A stretch of 64,000 nucleotides of DNA from DASZIT01 sp963819695 (GCA_963819695.1 CAWFXD010000002.1:722509-786508), one strand, 5' to 3'. Positions 1 through 9,353 are shown, counted from the stretch's first letter. The notes: generated by a model from the sequence alone, not told the origin. Made by a program: numbers and translations.

Positions 1-38
1 GGGGCTCTGCGACAGGCGACGATCTGGATCCGCCGGGC

Positions 39-1625
39 GTGACATCTGACGGGGGGCCGGAAGGTGTTCGAAGTCATGCGTTGACCGGCGAGGAGTACGT
101 GCTGGCGGTCGACCTCGGGACCGGAGGCCCGAAAGTCGCGGTGGTGTCCACCACCGGAAGGATCGTCGCCCACGGCTTCGCCCCGGTGCCGCTGCATCTC
201 CTCGAGGGCGGGGGCGCCGAACAGGATCCGGCCGATTGGTGGTCGGCCATCTGCTCGGCCGCCCACGACGCCCTGGCCGATGCCGCGGTCCCTCCCGGCG
301 CCTTCATCGGCGTCGGGTGCACGTCGCAGTGGTCGGGCACGGTGGCGGTCGGTGCCGACGGGAGCCCGTTGATGCGGGCGATCATCTGGATGGACTCCCG
401 CGGGAACCGGGCCATCCGGGCCGCGGCCCGCGGCCCGGTCAATGTGCTCGGCTACGACCCACGCAAGATCCTCCGGTGGGTGCGGGTCACCGGCGGGGCC
501 CCCGGTCTGTCGGGCAAGGACCCGGTGGCGCACATCCTGTTCATCCGTGATCAGTTCCCGGAGATCTACCGGGACACCGCCACCTTCCTAGAGCCGGTCG
601 ACTATCTGAATCTCAAGCTCACCGGCCGTACCTGTGCCTCCTTCGACTCGATCGCCGCCCACTGGGTCACCGACAATCGACGGATCGACCGGGTGGACTA
701 CGACGACCGGCTGCTCGCCATCACCGGGCTCGGTCGGGCCAAGCTTCCCGACCTGGTGCCGCCGGGGAGCATCGTCGGTCCGCTGAGCGCCGGGGCGGCG
801 GACGACCTCGGGCTTCGGGAAGGGACCCCGGTGGCGGTCGGCACCGGCGATGTGCACTCGGCGGTGTTCGGTTCCGGATCGGTGGCCGACTTCTCCGCCC
901 ACCTCTACATCGGGACGTCGTCGTGGATCTCGACCCATGTTCCCTTCAAGAAGACGTCGATCACCACCAACGTGGCCTCCATCCCCGCGGCCCTGGCCGG
1001 AAAGTACATCGTCGTCAACGAGCACGAGACGGCGGGAGCCTGCCTGACCTTCCTCCGGGACACCCTGGGCCTGGCTGACGATTTCGACGCCATGAACGAG
1101 ATGGTCGACTCGGTGGCGCCCGGGAGCGGGCGGGTGCTGTTCACCCCCTGGCTCAACGGGGAGCGGACGCCGGTCGACGACCACACCATCCGCGGCGGAT
1201 TCCACAACCTCTCGCTGTCGACGTCGGCGGCCGAGATGGTCCGAGCCGTGTTCGAGGGGGTGGCCTTCAACTCCAGGTGGCTCTTGGATGCCGTCGAGCG
1301 GTTTGCCGGCCGCACCTTCGATTCGATGGCCTTCATCGGCGGGGGGGCCAACTCCGAGCAGTGGTGCCAGATCCATGCCGACGTGCTGGGCCGGGAGATC
1401 CGCCAGGTCGAAGAGCCGGTCCTGGCCAACGTTCGGGGGGCGGCCCTGGTCACCCTGCTGGCCCTCGGGCGAATCTCCGTCGACCAGATCCCGGCCATGG
1501 TCGCCGTCCGCCGCACCTTCACCCCGGATCCGGCGGCCTCCCCGGTCTACGACCACCTGTACAAGGAATTCGTCACCCTGTACAAGCAGACCAAGGGGAT
1601 CCACAAGCGCCTCAACCGCTTCTGA
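39..1625 (+). CDS. FGGY-family carbohydrate kinase (xylulokinase-like)
   Basis: A 528-residue protein of FGGY kinase length. Near the N-terminus it has the actin-fold phosphate-1 motif DLGTGGPKVAVV. In the C-terminal half it has the second ATPase domain, with an IGGGANSEQWCQIHADVLG segment typical of xylulokinase and glycerol kinase relatives. It probably phosphorylates a sugar or polyol using ATP in the cytoplasm, but the substrate cannot be read from sequence. The start used is GTG at 39. A second in-frame GTG at about 99 lies just before the conserved core and is a real alternative. No sugar transporter or isomerase follows, so the pathway context is lost at the window edge. Confidence 0.88.
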   Translation: MTSDGGPEGVRSHALTGEEYVLAVDLGTGGPKVAVVSTTGRIVAHGFAPVPLHLLEGGGAEQDPADWWSAICSAAHDALADAAVPPGAFIGVGCTSQWSGTVAVGADGSPLMRAIIWMDSRGNRAIRAAARGPVNVLGYDPRKILRWVRVTGGAPGLSGKDPVAHILFIRDQFPEIYRDTATFLEPVDYLNLKLTGRTCASFDSIAAHWVTDNRRIDRVDYDDRLLAITGLGRAKLPDLVPPGSIVGPLSAGAADDLGLREGTPVAVGTGDVHSAVFGSGSVADFSAHLYIGTSSWISTHVPFKKTSITTNVASIPAALAGKYIVVNEHETAGACLTFLRDTLGLADDFDAMNEMVDSVAPGSGRVLFTPWLNGERTPVDDHTIRGGFHNLSLSTSAAEMVRAVFEGVAFNSRWLLDAVERFAGRTFDSMAFIGGGANSEQWCQIHADVLGREIRQVEEPVLANVRGAALVTLLALGRISVDQIPAMVAVRRTFTPDPAASPVYDHLYKEFVTLYKQTKGIHKRLNRF

Positions 1626-1694
1626 CCCGTACCAACCCGTCGCCATCGGCATCTTCACCAGGCTGAATCAACCGGCGCGGTCAGATCGACGGAG

Positions 1695-2534
1695 GTGTAT
1701 TTTGACCGGGTGCCGATGTTCCTAGATCGCCACGATGCCCCGGGAGTAACGCCGGAGGAGTTGGCCGACGCCCACCGGCTTGATGTGGCGATCCAAGAGA
1801 AGCATGGTGTTCAGTATCACACCTACTGGTTCGACCCCGAAAACGGATCGGTGTTCTGTCTGGCCGAGGGGCCGAGCAAACAAGCCATAGAGACCGTGCA
1901 CCAGGAATCCCACGGCCTGTTGGCGAGCACCATTCTGGAGCTTGATTCGACTGCGCCCCTGAACAAGTTCCTCGGGTCACTGCCCAATCATCCGGTAGGC
2001 ACTGCGTACGCCGCGCCGGCCTTGCGGGCGATCGTGTTCACGGATGTGTGCGGTTCGGTTGCCCAAACCCAACAACTCGGCGATGACGGCCACATGCAAC
2101 TGCTGGGTGAGCACAACCGGATTGTTCGTCGCGAACTCGCCACCCATGAAGGTCGTGAGGTCAAACATACCGGCGACGGCATCATGGCCGCCTTCACGTC
2201 GGTCGTTTCGGCCGTTGCTTTCGCGGTGGAGGTACAACGGGAACTTCACGACTTCAATCAAGAGGCGCCCATACCGCTGGAGGTGAGCATCGGCATCAGC
2301 GCCGGCGAGCCCGTCACTGACGACCACGACGACCTCTTCGGCGCGGCGGTTCAACTTGCCGCCCGGTTATGCGCGGCCGCATCTTCCGGCGATATAGCTG
2401 TGTCGATCGCCGTCCGCGAACTGTGTATTGGCAAACCGTTCCGCTTTGACGATCTGGGTGAACTCATGCTCAAGGGAATGCCGGAACCCACTCGCACCTA
2501 TGCGGTGTCATGGCGCGACGAGTTGCCCGCGTAA
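1695..2534 (+). CDS. DUF4242 domain fused to class III adenylate/guanylate cyclase
   Basis: 279 residues. About residues 1-85 resemble the small DUF4242 / SCO4226-like fold. The remainder is a class III nucleotide cyclase domain: the first metal-binding Asp is in FTDVCGS and the second in HTGDGIMAAF, followed by the typical SIGISAGEP strand. It is cytosolic, with no membrane segment. It probably makes cAMP (or cGMP) in response to something bound by the N-terminal domain; that last step is inference. A GGAGG at 1691-1695 overlaps the GTG at 1695, so the in-frame GTG at 1710, 14 bases downstream of it, may be the true start. Confidence 0.82.
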   Translation: MYFDRVPMFLDRHDAPGVTPEELADAHRLDVAIQEKHGVQYHTYWFDPENGSVFCLAEGPSKQAIETVHQESHGLLASTILELDSTAPLNKFLGSLPNHPVGTAYAAPALRAIVFTDVCGSVAQTQQLGDDGHMQLLGEHNRIVRRELATHEGREVKHTGDGIMAAFTSVVSAVAFAVEVQRELHDFNQEAPIPLEVSIGISAGEPVTDDHDDLFGAAVQLAARLCAAASSGDIAVSIAVRELCIGKPFRFDDLGELMLKGMPEPTRTYAVSWRDELPA

Positions 2535-2550
2535 CGGTCGCAGGTCCCGA

Positions 2551-2916
2551 TCAGCTGTCGATCGGCTCCAGAAACTCGAGCCGGTTGCCGAACGGATCGG
2601 CGGCGTAGACGCGCCGGAAACCGGGGAAGTCGCCATCCCAGGCGGCCGCCTGCCCCGCGGCTGCCAATCGGCGCACGATGTCGTCGATGTCGTCGACCAG
2701 GATGCCGGGATGCCCCTTCTTCGCCGGCCGGAAGTCGTCCTCGACCCCGAGGTGCAACTCGACGCCACCGCTGGAGAACCAGGCCCCACCCCGGGCCGCC
2801 AGCACTGGGGGCTTGGGCACCTCGGTCATGCCGAGGACGTCGACGAAGAACTGCCGGGCGGTCGGCTCGCCGCCGGCCGGCATCGCCAGCTGCATGTGAT
2901 GAAGCCCGGTGTACAT
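2551..2916 (-). CDS. VOC / glyoxalase-bleomycin resistance family protein
   Basis: 121 residues, the length of a single-domain VOC protein, with paired beta-alpha-beta-beta-beta modules. An N-terminal HHMQLAMP strand supplies a likely metal His. ELHLGVED lies mid-protein and DPFGNRLEFLEP is the C-terminal metal-Glu strand typical of the family. The start at 2916 (ATG, beginning MYTGLHH) matches the domain boundary; the frame stays open upstream but is not conserved. It is a cytosolic metal enzyme or binding protein of unknown substrate. It lies divergent to the SDR gene at 2996. Confidence 0.8.
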   Translation of the reverse strand: MYTGLHHMQLAMPAGGEPTARQFFVDVLGMTEVPKPPVLAARGGAWFSSGGVELHLGVEDDFRPAKKGHPGILVDDIDDIVRRLAAAGQAAAWDGDFPGFRRVYAADPFGNRLEFLEPIDS

Positions 2917-2995
2917 GGCACCAGCATGGCCCGCCCCGCCGGGGGAAACCAAGTCACCCGACCCGGTTGCGGATTGTCGTGGCAGGCTGGCATCC

Positions 2996-3904
2996 ATGGC
3001 GACGGCCCGGAGCACCGTGATCATCACCGGTGGGACCAGTGGGCTGGGCCGGGAGTGCGCCCGTGCCCTGGCCACCGATCCGGAGCTGGCGGTGGTCATC
3101 ACCAGTCGGGACCCGGGCCGGGTCCAATCCGCCGCCGCACCGATCGGTGCCCACCCGATGGTCCTCGACCTGGCCTCCCTGGCTTCGGTCCGTAGCTTCA
3201 CCCGGGAGTTGGCCACCGCCGGGCTCCCACCTCTCCACGCGGTGGTGTGCAACGCCGGGCTGCAGTTCACCCATCGGGCCCGCACCGAGGACGGGGTGGA
3301 AGCCACCTTCGGCATCAATCATCTCGGGCACCTCGCCCTGGTGGAAGGGCTGCTCCCCTACCTCGAAGCGCCGGCCCGGATCGTGTTCGTCTCCTCGGGC
3401 ACCCACGATCCATCCAACCGCACCGGGATGCCGCACCCGTTGGAGGCCAGCGCCTACCAGTTGGCCTACCCGCCCACCGAAGTGGTGGGTGAGTCGGCCG
3501 TCAAGGACGGACGGCGTCGGTACACCACGTCGAAGTTGGCCAACGTCCTCACCACCTACACGCTGGCCCGCCACCTCGGTGACCGCGGCGTGACCGTCAA
3601 CGCCTTCGACCCGGGCTTGATGCCGGGCACCGGACTGGCCCGGGACGCCGGAGCGCTCTCCCGGGCTCTGTTCGCCACGGTGGCCAAAGCTCTGGTGGTG
3701 CTCCCCGGCGTCAACACCCCGAAGCGGTCGGGGGTCAACCTGGCCCGACTGGTCACCGATCCCGATCTCGAGAAGACCACCGGTGTCTACTTCGCCGGGA
3801 CCCGGCCGGGGCGATCGTCTGAGGCTTCCTACGATGTCGAGACCCAGGAGGCTCTCTACCGTGAAAGCTTGAACATCCTGGAGACCATCGGCCACCAGGG
3901 TTGA
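2996..3904 (+). CDS. Short-chain dehydrogenase/reductase (protochlorophyllide-reductase/WWOX-like)
   Basis: 302 residues. The Rossmann cofactor motif TGGTSGLGR is at the N-terminus, the CNAG strand follows, and the catalytic YTTSK (Y-x3-K) is near the middle. The longer variable C-terminal part resembles the protochlorophyllide-reductase-like SDRs found widely outside phototrophs. It is probably an NADP(H)-dependent oxidoreductase of unknown substrate. The ATG at 2996 was chosen because it directly precedes the Rossmann strand (ATARSTVIITGG). Confidence 0.85.
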   Translation: MATARSTVIITGGTSGLGRECARALATDPELAVVITSRDPGRVQSAAAPIGAHPMVLDLASLASVRSFTRELATAGLPPLHAVVCNAGLQFTHRARTEDGVEATFGINHLGHLALVEGLLPYLEAPARIVFVSSGTHDPSNRTGMPHPLEASAYQLAYPPTEVVGESAVKDGRRRYTTSKLANVLTTYTLARHLGDRGVTVNAFDPGLMPGTGLARDAGALSRALFATVAKALVVLPGVNTPKRSGVNLARLVTDPDLEKTTGVYFAGTRPGRSSEASYDVETQEALYRESLNILETIGHQG

Positions 3905-3966
3905 CGATCCGGTGGGGACGGGCGGGCCAGAGCCAAACATGACGCCACTACCTCGCCCGCCGGCGC

Positions 3967-4908
3967 TCAGGCCAGGCAGGTGAGGGGCCGACCTCCGTTG
4001 AAGGTGATCATGTCGCCGATGGCGGCGATGAGATCAATCGGCGTGCCCGGCGCCGCCCCGTTGAGCTCGGCGTACGCCCGGTGCAGGTTCCCGACGATGC
4101 GCTCGGAATCGAGAAGGTGTGCGAACGGACCGAGATGGGCGGCCTGGGCGGCGGCCAACGGTGACAGCCCGGCCGCCAGCCCTTCCTCGGCGGTGGTAAG
4201 GACGAACTGCAGGTAGGCGAGCACGTCGTCGATCAACTCCGGACCGCCGACCGGTCCGTGGCCGGGCACGACGGTGCCGGCACCGAGCGGCTTCAGCACG
4301 GTTTGGAGGACGTCGATGGCTCCGGTGACCGACCCCATCAGTACGAAGGGGGTGCAATCGTTGAACAGCAGGTCCCCGGAGAAGAGCACCGAGCGCTCGG
4401 GTATCCAGACGATGGAGTCATTGGTGGTGTGGGCCGGCGATCCCACCTGGCGGAGTTCGCAGCGCAGGTCGTCCACCCACACTGCGACCTCGTCCCGGTA
4501 GGTGAGGAACGGGGGAGCCAGTTCCAGTGCGCCCCACTCCACATCGGTCCAGACCCCGACGTTGGCAGGGAGGCCGGTGGCGATCATCTCCCTCCGGCAC
4601 CACTCGTGGGCCACGATGGTGGCCCCGTCGAACAGGTAGTTACCATGGGTGTGGTCCCCGTGATGGTGGGTGTTGAGCAAGGTGCGGACCGGTTGGTCGG
4701 TAGTTCCGGCAATCGCGTCCAGATAGGCCCGGGTGCGCCGTTCTGTCGAGCACGAGTCGATGCTGATCACACCGCGGCTGCCCACCAGGAATCCGGTGTT
4801 GTTGATGTACCAACTGCCATCCGGCTGGACGTAGGCATAGATGCCCTCGCTCACCTCCTCGACCCGGGGTGGGTCGAGGAGACCGGGATCGAGATCGGAC
4901 GTACTCAT
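3967..4908 (-). CDS. MBL-fold metallo-hydrolase
   Basis: 313 residues. The metallo-beta-lactamase signature HHHGDH occurs in NTHHHGDHTHGN, with later ligands in GSPAHTTND, FSGDLLF and VPGHGP. It is probably a two-zinc hydrolase (glyoxalase II-like or alkyl-hydrolase-like). The ATG at 4908 starts a plausible N-terminus (MSTSDLDPG). The reading frame runs further upstream but there covers the divergent gene's promoter region, so the shorter start was chosen. Confidence 0.85.
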   Translation of the reverse strand: MSTSDLDPGLLDPPRVEEVSEGIYAYVQPDGSWYINNTGFLVGSRGVISIDSCSTERRTRAYLDAIAGTTDQPVRTLLNTHHHGDHTHGNYLFDGATIVAHEWCRREMIATGLPANVGVWTDVEWGALELAPPFLTYRDEVAVWVDDLRCELRQVGSPAHTTNDSIVWIPERSVLFSGDLLFNDCTPFVLMGSVTGAIDVLQTVLKPLGAGTVVPGHGPVGGPELIDDVLAYLQFVLTTAEEGLAAGLSPLAAAQAAHLGPFAHLLDSERIVGNLHRAYAELNGAAPGTPIDLIAAIGDMITFNGGRPLTCLA

Positions 4909-4981
4909 GGCCAGCCCCAACCTATGGCGTCGATGAGCCAAACTGTAGGTTCTGACCCCGACGGAAGCGAGGAAGCTGCGG

Positions 4982-5638
4982 ATGCAGATCGCCATCGGCT
5001 TGTTCCCGGGCTTCACCGCCCTCGACGCCATCGGTCCCTACCAGGTGTTCACCCAGCTGCCCGACGCCGAGGTCGTCCTCTGCGCGGCCCAGACCGGGGT
5101 GCTGGCCGACGACATCGGCCTGCTGCGGCTGAACATCGACCACACCTTCGACGACGTCGACGCCCCCGACATCGTGGTCGTGCCCGGCGGTTTCATCACC
5201 CGCCGGCTGGCTCGGGACGGCGACCCCATCGTCGACTGGGTGACCGCGGTGCATCCGCGCACCACCTACACCACCTCGGTGTGCACCGGCGCCTTGATCC
5301 TCGGCGCCGGCGGCCTGCTCGACGGGCTCGATGCCACCACCCACTGGTTCGCCTATGACGAGTTGGCCAAGTACGGGGCCAAGCCCACCGAGGAACGGGT
5401 CGTGCACCGGGGAAAGATCTGGACGGCGGCCGGCGTCTCCGCCGGCATCGACCTGGCCCTGACCCTGGTCGCCGAAACTCACGGTCCGGCCATCGCCCAG
5501 GCCATCCAACTCGGTATCGAATACGACCCGCAGCCTCCCTTTGACGCCGGGGCTCCGTCCAAGGCCCCGGCCGACATCGTGGAGCTGGTCCGGTCGCGCT
5601 CGGCCGCTCGGGAGGCGGAAGTCCTCGGCCGCGATTGA
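4982..5638 (+). CDS. DJ-1/PfpI-family protein (isonitrile hydratase-like)
   Basis: 218 residues with the class I glutamine-amidotransferase-like fold. The nucleophile Cys sits in the elbow TSVCTGALILGAGGL, preceded by the VVVPGGF strand. The early LDAIGPYQVF motif and the HWFAYDEL segment match the isonitrile hydratase / ThiJ-PfpI branch. No AraC-type DNA-binding domain follows, so it is a stand-alone enzyme. It is divergent from the MBL hydrolase across a gap of about 70 bases. Confidence 0.83.
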   Translation: MQIAIGLFPGFTALDAIGPYQVFTQLPDAEVVLCAAQTGVLADDIGLLRLNIDHTFDDVDAPDIVVVPGGFITRRLARDGDPIVDWVTAVHPRTTYTTSVCTGALILGAGGLLDGLDATTHWFAYDELAKYGAKPTEERVVHRGKIWTAAGVSAGIDLALTLVAETHGPAIAQAIQLGIEYDPQPPFDAGAPSKAPADIVELVRSRSAAREAEVLGRD

Positions 5639-5691
5639 CCAATCGCGGGCGCCATGGACACCGCGGGGGCTGACCGGGCCAAACTGGGGGC

Positions 5692-6477
5692 GTGGAGGAA
5701 GAGCTGGCCGGAGGAGTCGCGAATGCCGGAAAGGTCTCCCGAGAGAACCATCACGTCCTCCGGCCCTCGAATCCACACTCGGCATCCGTCCACAAATTCT
5801 TGTCGGCCTTGGCCGGGGCCGGGTTCGAGGGCGCCTCCCAGCCGGTCGCCATCCAGGAGGACGGTCGGGAGCGTCTGGTGTACATCGAGGGCGAGGTTCC
5901 GCTTCCTCCTTACCCGGCGTGGGCACAGTCAGATGACGCACTGGGGTCGATCACCGAGCTGATGGGGGAGTTCCACCACGCGTCACGTCAGTTCGACTTC
6001 GCCGGATTGGAGTGGAGCCACGAGTTGGCTGACCCCGTCGGGGGGCCGGTGGTGTGCCACAACGATGTGTGCCTCGAGAATGTGGTCTTCCGGAGCGGGG
6101 TGGCCGTCGGGCTGATCGACTTCGACTTTGCTGCGCCGGGTCGGCCGGTGTACGACCTCGCCCAGTTTGCCCGCATGGGCGTTCCCGTCGACGACGACCT
6201 GAGTGCTTCCCGCCTGGGATGGGAACCCTCGGATCGGCCGCGGCGGCTTCGGCTGGTGGCCGACGTCTATGGCTTGGACGATGAGGAACGCGGCGAGCTC
6301 CTGCAGATCCTGGCCAGCGCCATGGAGCACGGTGGAAAGTTCGTCCAGCGCCGAGCCGAGGCGGGCGACCCGAACTTCATCCGGATGTGGAAGGAGATGG
6401 GCGGCCAGGAGCGATACGACCGCCGGCGTCGTTGGTGGACCGAGCACCAGTCAGAGTTCATCGAGGCGCTCGTCTAG
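5692..6477 (+). CDS. Aminoglycoside phosphotransferase / APH-like kinase
   Basis: 261 residues with the APH kinase-fold catalytic core: the loop CHNDVCLENVVF (catalytic Asp in HND) and the metal-binding IDFDFA. The N-terminal lobe is short, as in many small APH-like proteins. It transfers phosphate from a nucleotide to an unknown small molecule; resistance to an aminoglycoside is not implied. The GTG start at 5692 is weakly supported. Confidence 0.78.
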   Translation: MEEELAGGVANAGKVSRENHHVLRPSNPHSASVHKFLSALAGAGFEGASQPVAIQEDGRERLVYIEGEVPLPPYPAWAQSDDALGSITELMGEFHHASRQFDFAGLEWSHELADPVGGPVVCHNDVCLENVVFRSGVAVGLIDFDFAAPGRPVYDLAQFARMGVPVDDDLSASRLGWEPSDRPRRLRLVADVYGLDDEERGELLQILASAMEHGGKFVQRRAEAGDPNFIRMWKEMGGQERYDRRRRWWTEHQSEFIEALV

Positions 6478-6506
6478 ATCCGGCGCAGGCTCCGATCCCG
6501 GCCCGG

Positions 6507-7376
6507 CTAGCCGATCAGCGGTCGGATGCGCTCGCGCAGGAAGGCGATCACCGTGTCGGAGAACGCGTCGTTGCGGTCGCCGGCGATCATGTGGGCGGCG
6601 CCGGCCACGTCGACCACGGTGGCACCGGGTATCTCGGCCAGCAGTTCGTCGACCCCCTCCTGGGTGACGACGTCGCTGAGGAGTCCCCGGACCAGCATGG
6701 TCGGCACCTGGATATTGCTCATGGCCACGTCGAGCAGCCCGGCCAGACGATCGGGCACCACCTCGGTGCGGTCCAGACCGATGAACTTCGGATCCCAGTG
6801 CCAGTACCAGCGGTCGTCCCGCTGGCGCAGGACCTTCATGAGGCCGGCCGGGTTGACCTGCCGGGTCCGCTGCGGGGTGTAGGCGGCGATCGCCTTGGCC
6901 GCGTCCTCGAGGGAATCGAATCCCTCCACGCCCGACAGCATGAAGTCCTTGATCCGGTTGATGCCGACCGGGTTGGCCTTGGGGGTGATGTCCACCAGCA
7001 CCAGGCCGCTGGAGACCGGTCGGTCACTGGTCCCTTCGGCCAGCATGGCCGACATCCCTCCCAGCGACGCGCCGACCAGCACCGGCGGCCGTCCCAACTG
7101 GTCGGCCACGGCGACGCAGTCGGCGCAGAAGGCGGTGAACGAGTAGTCGCCGTTGGGTGCCCAGTCGCTGTCCCCGTGGCCCCGGAGGTCGAGGGCCACC
7201 GTCCGCCATCCCTGGGCGGCCACCATCTCGGCCGTCGATCCCCACGCATACCGGGTCTGGCCACCCCCGTGGAGGAACAGCACCGGCCAGGCGTCCGGAT
7301 CACCACGGACGTCGGCCACCAGGTGCACGCCCTCGAAACCGTCGAAAGTCACCCGCTCAGCGTCCATGCGCCCCAT
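6507..7376 (-). CDS. Alpha/beta-fold hydrolase
   Basis: 289 residues. The oxyanion strand LFLHGGGQTRYAW and the nucleophile elbow GASLGG are visible, with a C-terminal catalytic His in VAGAAHMIAGD. This architecture is typical of alpha/beta hydrolases of the esterase/peroxidase type, with a cap between the core strands. It is soluble, with no signal peptide. Two close in-frame ATGs (7376 and 7367) are possible starts. It lies immediately downstream of leuA on the same strand, about 70 bases away, and may be cotranscribed with it. Confidence 0.82.
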   Translation of the reverse strand: MGRMDAERVTFDGFEGVHLVADVRGDPDAWPVLFLHGGGQTRYAWGSTAEMVAAQGWRTVALDLRGHGDSDWAPNGDYSFTAFCADCVAVADQLGRPPVLVGASLGGMSAMLAEGTSDRPVSSGLVLVDITPKANPVGINRIKDFMLSGVEGFDSLEDAAKAIAAYTPQRTRQVNPAGLMKVLRQRDDRWYWHWDPKFIGLDRTEVVPDRLAGLLDVAMSNIQVPTMLVRGLLSDVVTQEGVDELLAEIPGATVVDVAGAAHMIAGDRNDAFSDTVIAFLRERIRPLIG

Positions 7377-7447
7377 CGTCACATACGTAGGGCCGCACGG
7401 CGAGATGGCCAGGCGCCCGGGCCAGCCGGTACCGGCGGTGTCCGCCG

Positions 7448-9208
7448 TCAGCCCGGTGCGGGCGGGGCCTGCTTGGGCATCAAGTGGTTGGCCGCGCTGA
7501 CCACCGCTCCGAGCGAGGCATCGAGGATGCTCGAGTCCATCCCCACCCCCCACCAGGTCGATCCGTCCGGGCCCTCGGCCTCCACGTAAGCCACCGCCGA
7601 CGCCTCGCTTCCGGAGGTCAGCGCGTGCTCCCGGTAGTCCTTCACCTCGAACTCGACACCCAGCTCCCGGCGGAGACCGGTGACCAGGGCGTCGATCGGC
7701 CCGTTCCCCTCACCGAGCACGGTACGGGGCTGCCCGTCGACCAGCAGTTGGGCGGTGACGGTCGTCCGCTTCCCGCCGGTGGTGACCTCGCTGCCGATCA
7801 GCCGCACCCCGGCGTCGTCGGGGAGATAGGTCTCCGAGAACACGTCCCACATCTCGCCCGGCCGGATGACCGTGCCGCTGGATTCGGTGATCGCCTGGAC
7901 CTTCTTGGAGAACTCCACCTGGAGATTTCGAGGAAGGTCGAGTCCGTGCTCGGCGTCCATCACATAGGCGACGCCCCCCTTGCCCGACTGGCTGTTGATT
8001 TGGATGATGGCCTCATAGGTTCGTCCGGTGTGCTTCGGATCGATGGGCAGATACGGCACTTCCCACTGCTGGTAGTCGTCGCCGATGGCGGCGAACCCTT
8101 TCTTGATGGCGTCCTGGTGGGATCCCGAGAAGGCGGTGTAGACCAGGTCACCGGCGTAGGGGTGTCGGGGGTGCACCGGCATCCGGGTGGCGTACTCGGC
8201 CACCCGCCGGACCTTCTCGATGTCGCGGAAGTCGAGGGCCGGATCGATCCCTTGGGAGAACAGGTTCATGGCGAGGGTGACGACATCGACGTTTCCGGTG
8301 CGCTCGCCGTTGCCGAACAACGTCCCCTCCACCCGGTCGGCGCCGGCCAGGACGGCCAACTCGGCGGCGGCCACCGCGGTGCCCCGGTCGTTGTGGGGAT
8401 GGAGGCTGAGGATCACCGACTCGCGGTTCTTGATGGTGCGGCCGAACCACTCGATGACATCGGCGTAGACATTGGGCGTGTACATCTCCACGGTGGCGGG
8501 AAGGTTGAGGATGATCGGTCTCTCCGGGGTGGGCTCGATTACGTCCATCACCGCTTCGCAGATCTCGATGGCGAACTCCGGCTCGGTACCGGTGAAGCTC
8601 TCGGGCGAGTACTCGTAGCGGATCTCGGTCCCGGGGACGGTCGACTCGAACTTCCGGCAAAGCCGTGCGGCGTTGACGGCGATGTCGATGATCCCGGCCC
8701 GGTCCAGCCCGAAGACAACCCGGCGCTGGAGCTCGGATGTCGAATTGTAGAAATGGACGATGGCCCGGCGGGCACCGCCCAGCGACTCGAAGGTGCGCTC
8801 GATCAGATCCTCCCGACACTGGACCAGGACCTGAATGTCCACGTCGTCGGGGATCAGATCCCCATCGATGATCTCGCGCTGGAAGTCGAAGTCGGTTTGG
8901 GAGGCGGACGGGAAGCCCACCTCGATCTCCTTGAAGCCGATCCCCACCAAGGCGTTGAACAGCTTCAGCTTCCGCTCCGAGTCCATCGGGTCGACCAGGG
9001 CCTGATTGCCGTCCCGCAGGTCGACACTCGCCCAGCGCGGGGCGTGGGTGAAGCGTCGGTCGGGCCAGGTACGGTCGGCCAGCTGGAGGGGGAGGTACGG
9101 CCGGTACAGCCCGAACGGCATGGGGGACACGTCGCAGGGAAGCTCGAGACGGTGTCCGGCCCGGCTGGTGGTTTCCGTCGTCTTCGTCTTCGGCTGATCG
9201 GTACTCAC
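7448..9208 (-). CDS. leuA: 2-isopropylmalate synthase (LeuA type 2)
   Basis: 586 residues, the length of the actinobacterial/yeast-type enzyme. It catalyses condensation of acetyl-CoA with 2-oxoisovalerate, the first committed step of leucine synthesis. Visible features are the TIM-barrel start DLRDGNQALVDPM (metal Asp and catalytic Arg), the LHPHNDRGTAVAAAEL metal His pair, GNGERTGNVD, and a C-terminal LeuA regulatory domain with GNGPIDALV, which binds leucine for feedback inhibition in the family. The start is GTG at 9208. Its 5' region carries a leader peptide and terminator hairpin (separate entries). Confidence 0.95.
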   Translation of the reverse strand: MSTDQPKTKTTETTSRAGHRLELPCDVSPMPFGLYRPYLPLQLADRTWPDRRFTHAPRWASVDLRDGNQALVDPMDSERKLKLFNALVGIGFKEIEVGFPSASQTDFDFQREIIDGDLIPDDVDIQVLVQCREDLIERTFESLGGARRAIVHFYNSTSELQRRVVFGLDRAGIIDIAVNAARLCRKFESTVPGTEIRYEYSPESFTGTEPEFAIEICEAVMDVIEPTPERPIILNLPATVEMYTPNVYADVIEWFGRTIKNRESVILSLHPHNDRGTAVAAAELAVLAGADRVEGTLFGNGERTGNVDVVTLAMNLFSQGIDPALDFRDIEKVRRVAEYATRMPVHPRHPYAGDLVYTAFSGSHQDAIKKGFAAIGDDYQQWEVPYLPIDPKHTGRTYEAIIQINSQSGKGGVAYVMDAEHGLDLPRNLQVEFSKKVQAITESSGTVIRPGEMWDVFSETYLPDDAGVRLIGSEVTTGGKRTTVTAQLLVDGQPRTVLGEGNGPIDALVTGLRRELGVEFEVKDYREHALTSGSEASAVAYVEAEGPDGSTWWGVGMDSSILDASLGAVVSAANHLMPKQAPPAPG

Positions 9209-9292
9209 GGTTGCTCCCTTGTGTCTTGCTCGGCTCCGGGTCCTCGGATTCCGTCGTCCCCTGGTGGTTGGCGCGGTCGGCGCTGGCCCATC

Positions 9293-9323
9293 AAAAAACC
9301 CCCTGGCCTTTCGGCTCAGGAGG
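9293..9323 (-). terminator. Rho-independent terminator / probable leuA attenuator
   Basis: Read on the minus strand this is a stem of CCTCCTGAGCC against GGCCAGGGGG with a GAAA loop and one bulged A, followed at once by a run of six T. It lies between the leucine-rich leader peptide and the leuA start, 85 bases before the GTG. This position is expected for transcription attenuation of leuA. It could alternatively end transcripts of the upstream glutamine-synthetase-like gene, but that stop lies about 150 bases away with the leader peptide in between. Confidence 0.75.
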
Positions 9324-9328
9324 TTGCG

Positions 9329-9352
9329 GGCGAACGCGATGGGGCGCTCGCC
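9329..9352 (-). promoter_or_regulatory. Hairpin just after leuA leader peptide stop (pause-type stem)
   Basis: Minus strand: GGCGAGCG pairs with CGTTCGCC (8 pairs, one G-T wobble) across an 8-base loop. It begins 2 bases after the leader stop codon and ends 5 bases before the terminator stem. It could be the ribosome-controlled pause or switch hairpin of an attenuator. I could not find a clear antiterminator pairing by eye. Confidence 0.5.
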
Positions 9353-9353
9353 G

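Noticed and set aside
588..1658. 356-codon minus-strand ORF opposite the FGGY kinase
   Set aside because: Antisense of a well-defined kinase with no motif of its own.
9293..9323. Simple terminator of the upstream GS-like gene rather than an attenuator
   Set aside because: Possible, but the Leu-rich leader frame and second hairpin between the GS stop and this terminator make attenuation the better reading; kept as the stated alternative.
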